Shown piece by piece: positions 11,201 through 21,735 of a stretch of DNA of 64,000 bases. Under the pieces are notes generated by a model, which was not told where the DNA came from, did not search any database, and worked only from the letters and a program-made list of their open reading frames with translations. The stretch's first letter is position 1; each line of letters begins with the position of its first letter. This stretch comes from Neoarius graeffei (Eukaryota; Chordata; Actinopteri; Siluriformes; Ariidae), in assembly GCF_027579695.1 (NCBI RefSeq), contig NC_083586.1:4844001-4908000 (forward strand). Reading direction: 5' to 3'. The translations under genes were made by a program, and so were the position numbers.

Positions 11201-11600
11201 GACCATTTCGAAATTTTTAAAAGATAAAAAAGGTTTAACCTTGGATAAAAGCCGTAATTGATAAAAGCTAGATCTAACAACCATACTTATTTGTTTTTCC
11301 ATTTTAAAGAGGGGATCTAAGTACACGCCAAGGTTTTTTGCAGTACCTTTCTCGTAGGGTCCAAGAGGGCCAAGGTCAATGTGTCGGCCACGGGAAGTGC
11401 TAGGCTGAAATACTAGAATTTCAGTTTTGCTCTCATTAAAATTTAAAAATTTTAAAAGACTGGCAGGGCTTTCCAGAGTAAAATCTAAACAATTGGCGAA
11501 GTTCTGCTCGATATCAGCTGTAATAGGCAGCCCTGCAGTGTGGCGTAGGTGATGCTTTTTATATCCTTGATGTAAACCTTGATAATATTTGAATCCTGTA
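8298..11600 (+). pseudogene. 5'-truncated RLE-type LINE (R2/NeSL-like), split by an L2
   Basis: A reverse transcriptase is read from about 8300 in one frame (FLDFRDAFGTLSH near 8484-8522, then GIKTGCPWSAV). It shifts frame near 8745 and stays open to 10393. The catalytic YADD lies at about 8779-8790. After the RT come a Cys/His motif region (HIANGC near 10000) and a restriction-like endonuclease (TPDIVLQ...VVEVG, then FYDKMAKYQ, near 10180-10300). This is the layout of R2/NeSL/Hero-type elements, which insert by target-primed reverse transcription. The 5' part including any DNA-binding fingers is missing, and stops occur near 8370-8460. At 10394 a minus-strand L2 interrupts the coding sequence; the C-terminal end appears to resume near 11537. 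The exact clade is not settled. Confidence 0.7.
10394..11526 (-). pseudogene. 5'-truncated L2-type LINE inside the RLE LINE
   Basis: On the minus strand an open frame (11326-10715) encodes the C-terminal part of an L2/CR1/Rex-group polymerase. It contains [25 protein letters not shown] and LHWLPIQYRI, the usual end of these proteins. The 3' untranslated part ends at 10394 with a CAAGTCAAGTC tail on the plus strand, also seen in the L2 at 24074. The 5' end is cut near 11526, a normal outcome of incomplete reverse transcription. It sits in the C-terminal coding part of the RLE LINE; a CAGTG-containing short duplication may flank it. Confidence 0.75.
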
Positions 11601-11937
11601 TATGTTAATTTTTAATAGTGGGTTCAAATAAAAGTATTCAAATGTGTGTTTCTGTGGTGTGAAAATGTACATTTATATATGTACAAAACTATACGTGTCT
11701 CCTCCTTATCTCTATCTCACACTGTAATCTTATGTCATCTTAGCTTTCCTGTGTCTGCAGTGGTGTGTGTGTGTGTGTGTACATGCAGAGTTTTCATATG
11801 TCTGCAACAAAATGCACAACGATGGCAGGTCACTTATATATAGATTTAGGCACTGCCTAAAAGCGGAGCTCCCATCTGTTTCTGTGTTGTAGAATTTTCT
11901 TATATCCTAGCCAGTCTCTTTTGTTTTATTTCTTTAC

Positions 11938-12025
11938 TGGCTAGCACTGGCCACTAGGCGGTGTGTATCACTGGTAATTACTAACACCGACCACTAGGCG
12001 GTGTGTATGACTGGTGGTACATGGA
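11938..12025 (+). repeat. Two-copy short direct repeat
   Basis: CCACTAGGCGGTGTGTAT occurs at about 11951 and again about 38 bp later, each followed by (C/G)ACTGG. The core looks somewhat like a CTCF motif. About 300 bp before it (11600-11937) holds nothing I recognise. Confidence 0.6.
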
Positions 12026-12096
12026 CAAACCACAAAAAATCGACTTGATGGGTTTACCATTTTTTCTTAGGTATGGTGCTCTGCTGGAGCTCCGCT

Positions 12097-12109
<13 letters not shown>

Positions 12110-12132
<23 letters not shown>
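12110..12132. repeat. (TG)n microsatellite
   Basis: A TG run of about 22 bp, followed by a GAGAGAGA stretch near 12139-12155. Confidence 0.9.
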
Positions 12133-12134
<2 letters not shown>

Positions 12135-12239
12135 TCAGAGGGAGAGAGAGAGAGAAAGGGTGTCAGTTAAAGAGAGTGTGCTCATAGATGTTGCGTGTGC
12201 ATGTGAGTGCATACTTGTGAGAGTGTATGTGTGTATGCA

Positions 12240-13690
12240 TAAATATGCATATGACTGTGAGTGTGTGTATGAGTGTGCACAGAATTGTATATGTTATATC
12301 ATCAGACTCATGATATCCAATATTTTGTAAAGTTTCAGATCAATCCATCAATGAATTGAACATTTTTCCCCATTTCCTGCTTGGCCAGATGGTGGCGCTG
12401 TGCTAGGCATCTGAATTACACATGTGAATATCATCACAATCATAATACACAATATTTTGTAAAGTGTCAGATCAATCAGTTACGGCATTGCTAATTTCTG
12501 GCACATTTCCTGCTTGGCCAGGAGGTGGCACTATAACAGGCAGGCCCATTGGGTGTCAGGTTATCATAATAATCATAATATCTATTGAAGTAAGAAGTGC
12601 CCGACCATACAATCAATGCACTGTGGCTTTCTGATACGTTTCCTGTTTATGTGGCAAGATATTAAAATCATACGGCCATTTCAACATATTACAAGATATA
12701 AAAAAAATCCCTTTACAACTTAATATCAGCGATATCTTGGCATCACATATAACAAATTTCACATGAATCTCATGAACCATCTAGGAGGAGCATGTTAAAA
12801 TTCATCATGTGTCAAAACACACATATTCAAATCCCCATTCTTTCCTTGGCTAGTTGGTGGTGCTATACCAGACAGGCCCATAACGCCTAAAGAGTATCAG
12901 AATCATATTACAAGATATCAAGTTCAACATTCAGCAATATCTTGGCATATTATATCTCATCTCATTATCTCTAGCCGCTTTATCCTTCTACAGGGTCGCA
13001 GGCAAGCTGGAGCCTATCCCAGCTGACTATGGGCGAAAGGCGGGGTACACCCTGGACAAGTCGCCAGGTCATCACAGGGCTGACACATAGACACAGACAA
13101 CCATTCACACTTACATTCACACCTACGGTCAATTTAGAGTCACCAGTTAACCTAACCTGCATGTCTTTGGACTGTGGGGGAAACCGGAGCACCCGAAGGA
13201 AACCCACGCGGACACGGGGAGAACATGCAAACTCCACACAGAAGGGCCCTCGCCGGCCCCGGGGCTCAAACCCAGGACCTTCTTGCTGTGAGGCGACAGC
13301 GCTAACCACTACACCACCGTGCCGCCCCTGGCATATTATATGTTATAATATTTCAACATATTACAACATATCAAAAATCCCTTAGCAATTCAAATTCAGC
13401 AATATCTTGGCATCATGTTTGCCAAGTTTGACACCAATTTGATGAACCGTCTAGGAGGAGTACGTTAAAAATGACCACTCCAAATGGCCTTATGACATCA
13501 TCATTCCAAAGTTCTACCCATTCATTTCAATGGGAAATGGAAAAAGGGGCGCTATGAAGTCCCTGGGCCATGCCCGGGGCCAAAAGTCTGTGGCTGAGTA
13601 GCGATGACAATGACTGATGTATGTATCAAATTTCATGAGTTTTCGTGCATGGGAAATGCCTCATGGGAAATGGTCATCTTACCTCACCTT
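12240..13690 (+). repeat. Interspersed repeat family A, copy 2
   Basis: This is homologous to 6951-8110. It holds several diverged sub-units, each with TTTCCTG...GGCCAG...GGTGGC(A/G)CT (near 12370, 12510 and 12840). It ends with the GGGGCGCTATGAAGTCCCTG block and CATGAGTTTTCGTGCATGGG. A SINE interrupts it at 12956-13328. Confidence 0.65.
12956..13328 (-). mobile_element. DANA/Mermaid-like SINE, copy 2
   Basis: Same family and orientation as the 7154 copy. The 13-bp duplication TGGCATATTATAT is exact on both sides (12943-12955 and 13329-13341). The tRNA-like head is at the high-coordinate end. Confidence 0.9.
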
Positions 13691-15174
13691 TTTACAGACT
13701 TGACCTGGCCCTCTGTGCCTGAGATCCAGTCCCAATGCCATACCCAAATATTCCTCCATAATCGTTAATACTTAGCCATACATATTAGGAAAGGGAGGAT
13801 GGAAGCTGGAATCTCTTACCTCTGTTTGTTTATGTACTTCATTTATTAATTTTTCCCACCACTCCCTCTTTTTCCCACCACTCCCTCCCTCCCTCCCTCT
13901 GCTACCGTCTTCCCTCCCCCACTTCATCTACTCCTGTTATACCTGGGCATCTGGGATGGCATGGACAGCCCTACCCTGTCTGGATGTCAGGTGGGACTGG
14001 CGTTGGTTGGTGCCATTGGGAGGGTTGATGGGTCAGGGTTCCCCTTCGGGTCAGGGTCCCAAGGTCCTCTCAGCTCCCCGTCCACCCCACGCATGCACTC
14101 TGATACCTGCCTATTCTTGGTATTGCACAGCGCGCCTTATCCTCTTTTAAATGCTCTACACATTAGTAAGCACACACCATTTGCCCACCTTCAACAAGAA
14201 CAACATGATAGACTAGGGCAGGGGAGGAGTGCATGTGGGAAACCTCTGCAGGTGCTTCGCTGCACTCCTCGCTTCTTTTAATGCAAATACATTTTAGAGG
14301 AGGCTTATATCTTTGAATATATAGGGTGCGGGGGGCGTGTAGGTGGAGATCTGGGCAGGTTTTCACCCTGCACGCCCTCTTCTTTTAATGCAGTACACTT
14401 TAGAGATGGCACACATTCTTGTCATATACAGTCATATATAGGATAGGTAGGGCGTGTTGTGCGGAGGTTATGGGGGGCTGGTGTCGGTGTGTGGGGGCCC
14501 GGAGCCCTGCCTCATGCAGTACCTCCCCCTCCCCTCTGTCGTCCCATCATGACTTAGCTTGGGCAGGGGCGGCTGGCACCATAGCCATGAACAGGTGCTC
14601 AGGTAGTCATCGTAATTAACTATTAAAGAACTATTATTTTTAGAATCACTATCTATAAAAAATTTACTAACACAAAGGATTAGCAAATAAAATAATACTC
14701 CCCCCCCCCCTTCATTATGATCCAGCTTCTTTCTCCCTGGCCCGACATTAGACCAGCACTGCTTATATACACTCACACACACACGTGCTCACTATCACAA
14801 ACTCCGCTTCCCCCCCAACATACACACACTGTCCCTCCACCCATAACTCAAGGCCCAAAACCCCTCCAAATCCCCCCCACCTACCCTCCTCCATCTCACA
14901 TGCACATTCATTACCCCTAACCAACCCCACCCAGCCTCCCCTATACAGCAATATAGATCTTGTTTATCTCTGTCGAATTTGTCTCCATGTGTCCTGTTAC
15001 ATCTCTCTGTCAACATATTAGTAGTACTGTCCAGCCTTTGAAACTGTTGTTAATGTTATGTCACTGTTTCTGTTGTATGTCATGTGTATGTATTAATGTT
15101 TCATTCTGTCCTTGATACTTTGTATTTGTTTGTATTTGTTAGCAAATAAAAAGAAAAAAAAAAGATTCTAAAAA
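13691..15174 (+). other. Unassigned insert with A-rich tail
   Basis: The sequence between two family A blocks holds a CCCTCCCT tract (near 13860-13920), a C10 run near 14700 and CA-rich stretches. It has no convincing coding frame. It ends in AAATAAAAAGAAAAAAAAAA and a second A run at 15165-15175, directly followed by a second copy of the family A block seen at 13468. This suggests a poly(A)-tailed retroposed segment, but I cannot name it. Confidence 0.3.
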
Positions 15175-15465
15175 AAAATGACCACTCCAAATGGCCTTAT
15201 GACATCATCATTCCAAAGTTCTACCCATTCATTTCAATGGGAAATGGAAAAAGGGGCGCTATGAAGTCCCTGGGCCATGCCTGGGGCCAAAAGTCTGTGG
15301 CTGAGTAGCGATGACAATGACTGATGTGTGTATCAAATTTCATGAGTTTTCGTGCATGGGAAATACCTCAATTAAGGCCAAATGCGGCAGAATAATAATA
15401 ATAATAATAATAATCCTTTGAAAAACAATAGGGTCTTCGCACCAAACAGTGCTTGGGCCCTAATA
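15175..15465 (+). repeat. Interspersed repeat family A, copy 3 (3' end)
   Basis: This repeats the block at 13468-13672 nearly word for word and continues into the family's 3' end: an (AAT)n run at about 15391-15413, then CAATAGGGTCTTCGCACC and GTGCTTGGGCCCTAA. The end can form a short GGGTC...GGCCC-type hairpin. Confidence 0.65.
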
Positions 15466-15916
15466 AATCAAAATAAGAGCACATGCACACGCACACGCAC
15501 ACGTTCATTCATATGTACATAGGAGTGTTGTATCAAAAAATTAAATTAGGAGGTAATGCTGCCAGTAGTAGGGGTTATACTCAATTTTAATGAAAACAGA
15601 AAGAACCCTTGGGCATATATGACTCCTGTCCTCCACAAGCATACATACACCCACACATACATATACACGCATCCAAAAACAGAAGGCTGGCAGAAAATAA
15701 AAATTCTAATAATAATGGTAAAGGACACCCATGACAGGCCACTGTGGCAATAAAGTTATCTACAAGAGGAGCCCTGAAAACATTTCTAACGTTGGATAGA
15801 AGTAAAAGTCATCTCAGAAAGGAACTACGAACTGGTTGGTAATATTACTCACTCTGACATTCAGTGTAATGACACATAAAGGGCATCTACAGGGCTCCAT
15901 ATGAGGAGTTCAGTAG

Positions 15917-16843
15917 TTACTTGTTAGAAGTATTCCTGCATGCAGAAAAGTTCTTACTGATATAAGTCTGGGCTTCCTCTGGCGTCGTGAAGATCCACTC
16001 CTGGTTGTTATGTGTGATGCGAAGATGGCCCGGGTAAACGATCCCAAAGCAGACCCCTTCCGGTCCCCGAAGTTGTTGTCTCACCCCATTGTATCCTGCT
16101 CGGGTTCTGGCCACTCGTGCTGTGTAGTCTGGGTAGACTGAAATGGTCATCCCGTCCACTTTGATCTGTTGTTTTTCCCTGGCGAGGCAAAGAATGTTGG
16201 CACAGTCCTGGAAGTAGTGCATGCGAGCCACGATTACGCGCGGTTGGTCACCTTGCCTGGGCGCCGGTAGTAGCGAGCGATGAGATCTATTTAGTACCGG
16301 CACCTCTGTTAGGCTGAATGCCCTCTGAAGCAGGGTTGACATGGCGACAGTGGAGCTGTCATGGCTCTCTGGTACTCCCGCGATTCTGATGTTATTCCTC
16401 CTTGACCTCGACTCTAAGTCTTCACATTTATCTTGTAGTAATTCCGACTGAGCCTTGAGGTGTGCCACTTCACGTTGTAGAGAAATGATATCATCTGTAC
16501 ATGTTGACAGACTCTTCTCCATCTCGCCAGTGGTATTTTTCAGCGTGGCTAACTCTGTAGCAGCCGAGTTCTGAAAAGATTGCAGTTCAGACCTTACAAC
16601 GGTAATGTCGGCTCTGAAACCTTCCATTAACTTTTCCAGCACTCTTCTAATCTCCGACTTAATTACATCTCCAATATCTTCACGAAGCGACATAAGCAAC
16701 TCCTGCCTGAAAGCTTGAGTGGTTAGCGCCATGGTCTCGTCAGCTGGGGTTGGCTTATCATTTTGATCCGGGGATGATCCGGGACCGCTAGGCCTCATGG
16801 TCAACGAAGTTGCATTATGGGTTTTTGTAGACTTGCCAGCCAT
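15917..16843 (-). CDS. L1-type LINE ORF1 protein
   Basis: A 308-residue open frame starts at the ATG at 16841-16843. The N-terminal about 50 residues are Ser/Thr/Pro-rich. Residues about 50-150 form a long heptad-like coiled coil for trimerisation. The hallmark junction RSRRNNIRIAGVPE (about 145-160) opens an RRM-like domain, followed by the C-terminal domain. This is the standard layout of L1/Tx1 ORF1 proteins, which bind element RNA. The frame has no stops. No ORF2 is recognisable below 15900, so the copy cannot move by itself. The leader upstream of the ATG is interrupted 50 bp away by a BEL/Pao element. Whether the protein is made is unknown. Confidence 0.8.
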   Translation of the reverse strand: MAGKSTKTHNATSLTMRPSGPGSSPDQNDKPTPADETMALTTQAFRQELLMSLREDIGDVIKSEIRRVLEKLMEGFRADITVVRSELQSFQNSAATELATLKNTTGEMEKSLSTCTDDIISLQREVAHLKAQSELLQDKCEDLESRSRRNNIRIAGVPESHDSSTVAMSTLLQRAFSLTEVPVLNRSHRSLLPAPRQGDQPRVIVARMHYFQDCANILCLAREKQQIKVDGMTISVYPDYTARVARTRAGYNGVRQQLRGPEGVCFGIVYPGHLRITHNNQEWIFTTPEEAQTYISKNFSACRNTSNK

Positions 16844-16893
16844 TCTTTTTATGTAAGCAGATATGTAGAAGTATGATAAAACTTAAAAAGTGA

Positions 16894-17419
16894 TGTAGAG
16901 GCTCGTTCGTAGTGAGACCTTGAGAAAAGTGCTATAGCTTACGCTGACGAAGTCTCTGTCCCAAAGTAACTATTTCCACTCTGTGTCCCTGTGCCTTGCA
17001 ATAAATCCACTGGAAACGTCTTGAAAGTTGAACTTTAATCCTCGTTTAACTATTACAAAGGTTCTAAGATGCAGAGAGTCGGTGAGTCAATATCAGAGAG
17101 TCAGAGGGTCAGAGGGTCAGAGGGTCAGGTAAGAAAAACTGTTCGCTTCCACGGCTTCTCGAGATCTACCCTGAGAAGCGTGAGACCGCTCTTATATAGC
17201 TGAATGACTTCTAATTCTAATTCTTAAGAAGCGTGAGACAGTTCTAATTCTTAACATATGAATTCTGATTCTAATTCTTTTAACCTTGTCACATATTATT
17301 CATCATCTTAATCATGACATAAACTACTTATATGAAATTACACACTCAAATGAAATTATATATACCATGTAACATAAATTGTAATTCACATCTATATGAA
17401 TTCTACTTTGGCCGTTACA
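16894..17419 (-). repeat. BEL/Pao 3' LTR
   Basis: 526 bp, nearly identical to the 536-bp 5' LTR. It has three units of AGGGTCAG after GAGAGTC (the other LTR has four). It carries an AATAAA-type TTTATT-complement region and ends TG/CA. Confidence 0.9.
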
Positions 17420-17486
17420 TACCCGGCCCCTAATTGCTTTCTATCCTAGAAACAATTACAACATTGAATGTACTTAACAGTCCTTT

Positions 17487-17640
17487 TCATTCTGCTTCTT
17501 GAAGCAGGCAGAGTTTGGTGATCGGCCGCTCAAGTTCATTCATCTTCGTCTTGACTCGAACCTTGCGGACGACTCCATGTTCGTCCTCCACAGTCTTCAC
17601 GATTCTTCCCATTAGCCATGATCCTCTGGGGGCTGATTCG
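17487..17640 (-). pseudogene. BEL/Pao integrase C-terminal remnant
   Basis: Just beyond the polyprotein stop, in another frame, about 48 residues resemble the integrase tail of BEL elements (GSWLMGRIVKTVEDEHG, then ELERPITKLCLL), ending with a TGA at 17487-17489. It shows that the deletion removed RNase H and the catalytic integrase core but kept the very end, and that the join is out of frame. Confidence 0.65.
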
Positions 17641-20600
17641 TCGATGAAGTTTTGTCAAATTCAGGTGGCTTAAAGCATTGAGTTACTCCAAAGTCAGTGA
17701 GCTGTTGAAGTTCTTCAGTCCACTTGGTCCATTGTTGTGCGAGGTGTTCTGGCACAGTGTCATCCCAGGCTGTTCTTAGTCTACACAATTCTTGCAGGAT
17801 GTTTCTAGCAGGTAGAATGACTGGTGACAACATTCCTAGTGGATCATAGACAGAGCTCATTGTAGACAGGATTCCTCTCCTGGTAAAAGGCTTCTGCTCG
17901 ATGTTCACCTGAAACTTGAAATGATCTGACCAGATGCACCATTGTACTCCCAAGGCTCTCTTGATGGCGAGTGAGTCCTGGTCGAGATCAAGATCTTTGA
18001 CTTCTGTTGCTCGGTCCTCAAGCGGAATGGTTAACAGCACGTTTCGACTGTTGGTCGTCCATTTTGTCAGTCTAAAGCCTCCTGTTTGACAAATGGCCGT
18101 CAAGTCGTGGAGTAGCTTGATCGCTTCCTGTTCTGAGTTAACTGATTTTAGACAATCGTCGACGTAAAAATTGTTCAACACTGTCTCCACAGCTGCTGCA
18201 TCAAAAGTACTCCTGTTGTCCTCGGCACATCTTCTCAACGCATAGTTCGCACAGCTGGGTGAAGAGGTGGCTCCGAACAAGTGTACCTCCATTCTGTACT
18301 CCTGCAGCTCCTTTGAGATATCCCCGTCAGGCCACCATAAAAACCTGAGAAGGTCTGCGTCTTCAGATGGGACCTTGACCTGGTGGAACATGGCCTCCAC
18401 ATCTGCCATAACTGTGATTGGCTCCTGACGAAATCGTGTTAAGACTCCAACCAGACTGCTTGTCATGTCAGGCCCTTGCAGTAGTTGCTCGTTAAGTGTG
18501 GTTCCCTGATATGAAGCACCGCAGTCGAATACCACTCGAAGTTTATGCTTCTTGGGGTGGTAGACAGCATGATGTGGAATAAACCACACCTTTCCATCAC
18601 TCCTGTTAAGCTCTTCGTCTGGGACCTTGACGGCGTATCCCTTGGTTATGACCTGGTTCATGAAGCTGACGTATTCCTCTCGGAACGTCTGGTTTCTCTG
18701 AAGCTTCTTTTTCATGTTGAGCGCTCGTTGCTCTGTCATTGCTCTATTGTTAGGCATTTTCACATCTTTGTTCTTCAATGGCAATCCGATAGAGTAGTGA
18801 CCGTCAACCAGTTTTGTGGATGTGGTGACTCTGTCCATAAACAGTTGATCTTCCTTTGACATCTCAAGCTGCTCTCCTTGAGCATTCTCGGGAAAATCAT
18901 ATTTGAATTGCTGGGTCCACAATTCTTCAAGTCGAGCCACCGATATCCGATTAATTTGGATCTGTGGGTATCCGTCCTTTGACCAGCTTCCGATGTTCTC
19001 ACGCAGCGGCCCGTTCACTGTCCATCCCAAGACTGTACGTACTGCATACGGTCCATCTTTCATGCTGCAGATTACCTCTTTTGGCTCTAAAGCCTTTGCG
19101 ACATCAGTCCCAATAAGAAGATCGATATCCGCCTTGATCAATGGAATTCGTACACCTCGTAAGTGTGGCCACCTATCCACGTCCTCTTGGGTTGGGATAT
19201 TCTCCTGACTAGCAGGTATGGCCCTTTGTGTAAACACACCAGTGAGCCCGACAAAGTCATCCCCCTCCAGACTGCTGACTTCTAGGTCTGGCAACACCTT
19301 GCACGAGACGGTCTTTTGGTCTCCCATAGTAGTAAGTAGGATGTTCACATTTTTTCCTTGCAGGTTAAGGCTGTTGGCTAGCTTGTTAGTGCAAAAGGAG
19401 GCGTTGCTCCCTGGATCCAGAAACGCATAACAGGTCAGCACCTTGTTGCCTTTCTTTGCCTTCACTCTCACTGGAACAATGGCGAGGACGGTTCCTACAC
19501 CCCCAGCCCCCATCTGAGAGCAAGTTTCCCCTGCATCCACGAATCCACTGACCACAGTTTGTTCTTCCTGTAAAGACTCCTTTTTTGGTTCCTCCCTTGA
19601 AGTGTCTTCTTTTGTTATGTCTTTAGGTTTCTGCTTTATGTGTAACAGTGTAGGGTGTTTAGCTGAACACATCTCACAGCTCTTCTTTTCTTCACAGGCA
19701 CTGCTCATGTGTCCTCCTATAAGACAGCTGTAGCAGAGTCCTTTACTCTTAAGGAATTCCAATTTTTCTTTGTGCAGCTTTTTTTGAAGTTTCTTGCACT
19801 GTTCCATGGTATGCTCTCCCTGACAGAAGATGCACGGTTTCACGAAAGCCATGTTCATGTTTGGTTTCTTCTCTTTAGCTTTCTTGTTCTCAGCACCAGC
19901 AACATCTTTCACTACCCTCTGCTCTTTAGCTTCAGTGGCTAGCGTTATGATGGTTTTCTTGCCAGCTGGTTTTTCAGGTTGGCGCTTTGTTTGACCTGAG
20001 ATTTCACCAAACACAGGGTGTGCTGCCATTTCAGCCTGTTTGGTTACAAATGACACCACGTCTTGGAACTTTGTTCGCCGATCTTTCTTCTGAATGTCAA
20101 TGGCGACACTCCTGAATTTCTCCCTCAGCCTGTATGGGAGCTTGGAGATAACTGTGCGCATGTTCGCAGCATTCTCCATCTCATCCAAGTACTCTAGATC
20201 CGACATTACATTGTTACAGTTGATCAGAAACAGAGCATATGCTTCAAGTGCCTTAGCGTCGTCCGACTTGATAGTAGGCCAATTTAAAGCCTTGTCCAGG
20301 TATGCCATCGAGATCTTATATTTGTCACCAAAGCGCTCCTTTAATAATTTCTTGGCTTGAGGGTAGCCCCGTTCAGGGTCCATATGAAGACAGCTGCGCA
20401 CTAAGTCATTAGGCTGACCACATGTGTGCTGTTCCAAATAATAAAGCCGGTCTTTGCTGTTTTCAGTCTTGCTTTCTATGCGATGCTCGAAAGCTCTCAT
20501 GAATAGATGGTATTCCATTGGATCTCCTTTAAAAACTGGAATATTCGGCGATGGCAATGTAGATAGCTTTTGTTGCTTTATTAGACTCTCAGTTATCTCA

Positions 20601-21373
20601 TTTTGGCATTGCATGACAGAAGCCAGGTTATCTGTGTTTGCAGAATTGCCCTTTGAAGTAACAGGCTCTTGTCGCACAACAGGCGTTGCATCGGCAGCTA
20701 TTCCACTACTATGGCTATGCTGAGATACATTACTAGCCCCACTGCTCCTATTGCAGCTGACATGTTGTCTCCGAGTAGCCCTCAGTGAATCCACCCTACT
20801 GCCTTTAGAGCCGCTTGACACATCTGAGCCTTCATATTTTCTTAACACAGCTAATCTTGCATTCGATGCAGCGAGCTTTGCTTGTAACTCCAACTCTTCC
20901 TTTTCAGCTTTGAGCCGTAGCTCCTGCTCTTCCAAAGCCCTTTTCTGTTTCAACACAGCTGTCTCGGTTAACAAAGCGGCTTTCTCCATTTCAACTTTTA
21001 AGCGCTCAGAGCGAACCGATGATGCTACAGAAGCAGAAGAGACAGACTTGGTCTTTTTACTCTTTCTGGATGTAACTGAAATGCTATCTTCAGGATTTAC
21101 CTCATTGTTCACTCTTTCAGACTCTTCTATGCGATGCGTTGCATCCTGTATCCATGATCTAACCTCTTGCACAAAATTGCATTGCTTATCATATCTTGGC
21201 TGAAACCACTTACTTTGATCTGTATTCATATTCTCTATGTATCCAAGTTGACTGTACAGGTCTTTGACATCAGCATTTATCTTACTGAATTCTTCTATCA
21301 GCTCTTCATACTCGGTTAACAATTCCTTTGTTATATTTTCCACGTTTGCATCATCATACATTAACTCACGCAA
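17612..21373 (-). CDS. BEL/Pao gag-protease-RT polyprotein (truncated)
   Basis: A 1253-codon open frame on the minus strand. Residues about 60-190 are charged and coiled-coil rich. A gag domain with FKGDPMEYHLFMRAFEHRI lies near 280. Zinc-knuckle-like motifs near 515-580 read CIFCQGEHTMEQC, CYSCLIGGHMSSAC and CEMCSAKH. The aspartic protease motif FLDPGSNASFC is near 660. Reverse transcriptase motifs VFDCGASYQGTTLNE and FYVDDCLKS lie near 950-1070. The true start is probably the ATG at 21517-21519 in another frame; an A-run near 21377-21383 carries a frame change between them. The frame ends soon after RT at the deletion junction, so no RNase H or integrase is made. It could still give Gag and RT if expressed. 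Confidence 0.85.
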   Translation of the reverse strand: MRELMYDDANVENITKELLTEYEELIEEFSKINADVKDLYSQLGYIENMNTDQSKWFQPRYDKQCNFVQEVRSWIQDATHRIEESERVNNEVNPEDSISVTSRKSKKTKSVSSASVASSVRSERLKVEMEKAALLTETAVLKQKRALEEQELRLKAEKEELELQAKLAASNARLAVLRKYEGSDVSSGSKGSRVDSLRATRRQHVSCNRSSGASNVSQHSHSSGIAADATPVVRQEPVTSKGNSANTDNLASVMQCQNEITESLIKQQKLSTLPSPNIPVFKGDPMEYHLFMRAFEHRIESKTENSKDRLYYLEQHTCGQPNDLVRSCLHMDPERGYPQAKKLLKERFGDKYKISMAYLDKALNWPTIKSDDAKALEAYALFLINCNNVMSDLEYLDEMENAANMRTVISKLPYRLREKFRSVAIDIQKKDRRTKFQDVVSFVTKQAEMAAHPVFGEISGQTKRQPEKPAGKKTIITLATEAKEQRVVKDVAGAENKKAKEKKPNMNMAFVKPCIFCQGEHTMEQCKKLQKKLHKEKLEFLKSKGLCYSCLIGGHMSSACEEKKSCEMCSAKHPTLLHIKQKPKDITKEDTSREEPKKESLQEEQTVVSGFVDAGETCSQMGAGGVGTVLAIVPVRVKAKKGNKVLTCYAFLDPGSNASFCTNKLANSLNLQGKNVNILLTTMGDQKTVSCKVLPDLEVSSLEGDDFVGLTGVFTQRAIPASQENIPTQEDVDRWPHLRGVRIPLIKADIDLLIGTDVAKALEPKEVICSMKDGPYAVRTVLGWTVNGPLRENIGSWSKDGYPQIQINRISVARLEELWTQQFKYDFPENAQGEQLEMSKEDQLFMDRVTTSTKLVDGHYSIGLPLKNKDVKMPNNRAMTEQRALNMKKKLQRNQTFREEYVSFMNQVITKGYAVKVPDEELNRSDGKVWFIPHHAVYHPKKHKLRVVFDCGASYQGTTLNEQLLQGPDMTSSLVGVLTRFRQEPITVMADVEAMFHQVKVPSEDADLLRFLWWPDGDISKELQEYRMEVHLFGATSSPSCANYALRRCAEDNRSTFDAAAVETVLNNFYVDDCLKSVNSEQEAIKLLHDLTAICQTGGFRLTKWTTNSRNVLLTIPLEDRATEVKDLDLDQDSLAIKRALGVQWCIWSDHFKFQVNIEQKPFTRRGILSTMSSVYDPLGMLSPVILPARNILQELCRLRTAWDDTVPEHLAQQWTKWTEELQQLTDFGVTQCFKPPEFDKTSSTNQPPEDHG

Positions 21374-21735
21374 TTCATTTTTTTCTCAGTCAGTTTCTTT
21401 AGCTTTGCTCTTCTGGAGTCAATTCTTGTCTGCAGACTATTTTCCAATGACCGTTGTGTTGGTTTACGCTGACGTTTTTCCCTCGGAAGGCTTACCGTCT
21501 TTTCTTCTTCATCCGTCATGGTTGCTTTGAACGTCGGTCCGGTTTTTCGTTCCGATTCCACTTGCGACAGTCACGTTGCAGCCACGTCCACTTGTCAATC
21601 ACCAGCCACGAGTGTAGCGCGCGATCGCGAAAGTTCAGAAGTCCCTCGGTAAATCCCTCGATGAATCTTCTTTCCAGTTTCAGCGAACCTCTCCAGCGTT
21701 TTGTAATCTGATGTCAAGCAAGTTTTTCTTACTAT

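Noticed and set aside
18545..21711. Many plus-strand frames across 18.5-21.7 kb
   Set aside because: Antisense shadows of the BEL/Pao polyprotein.
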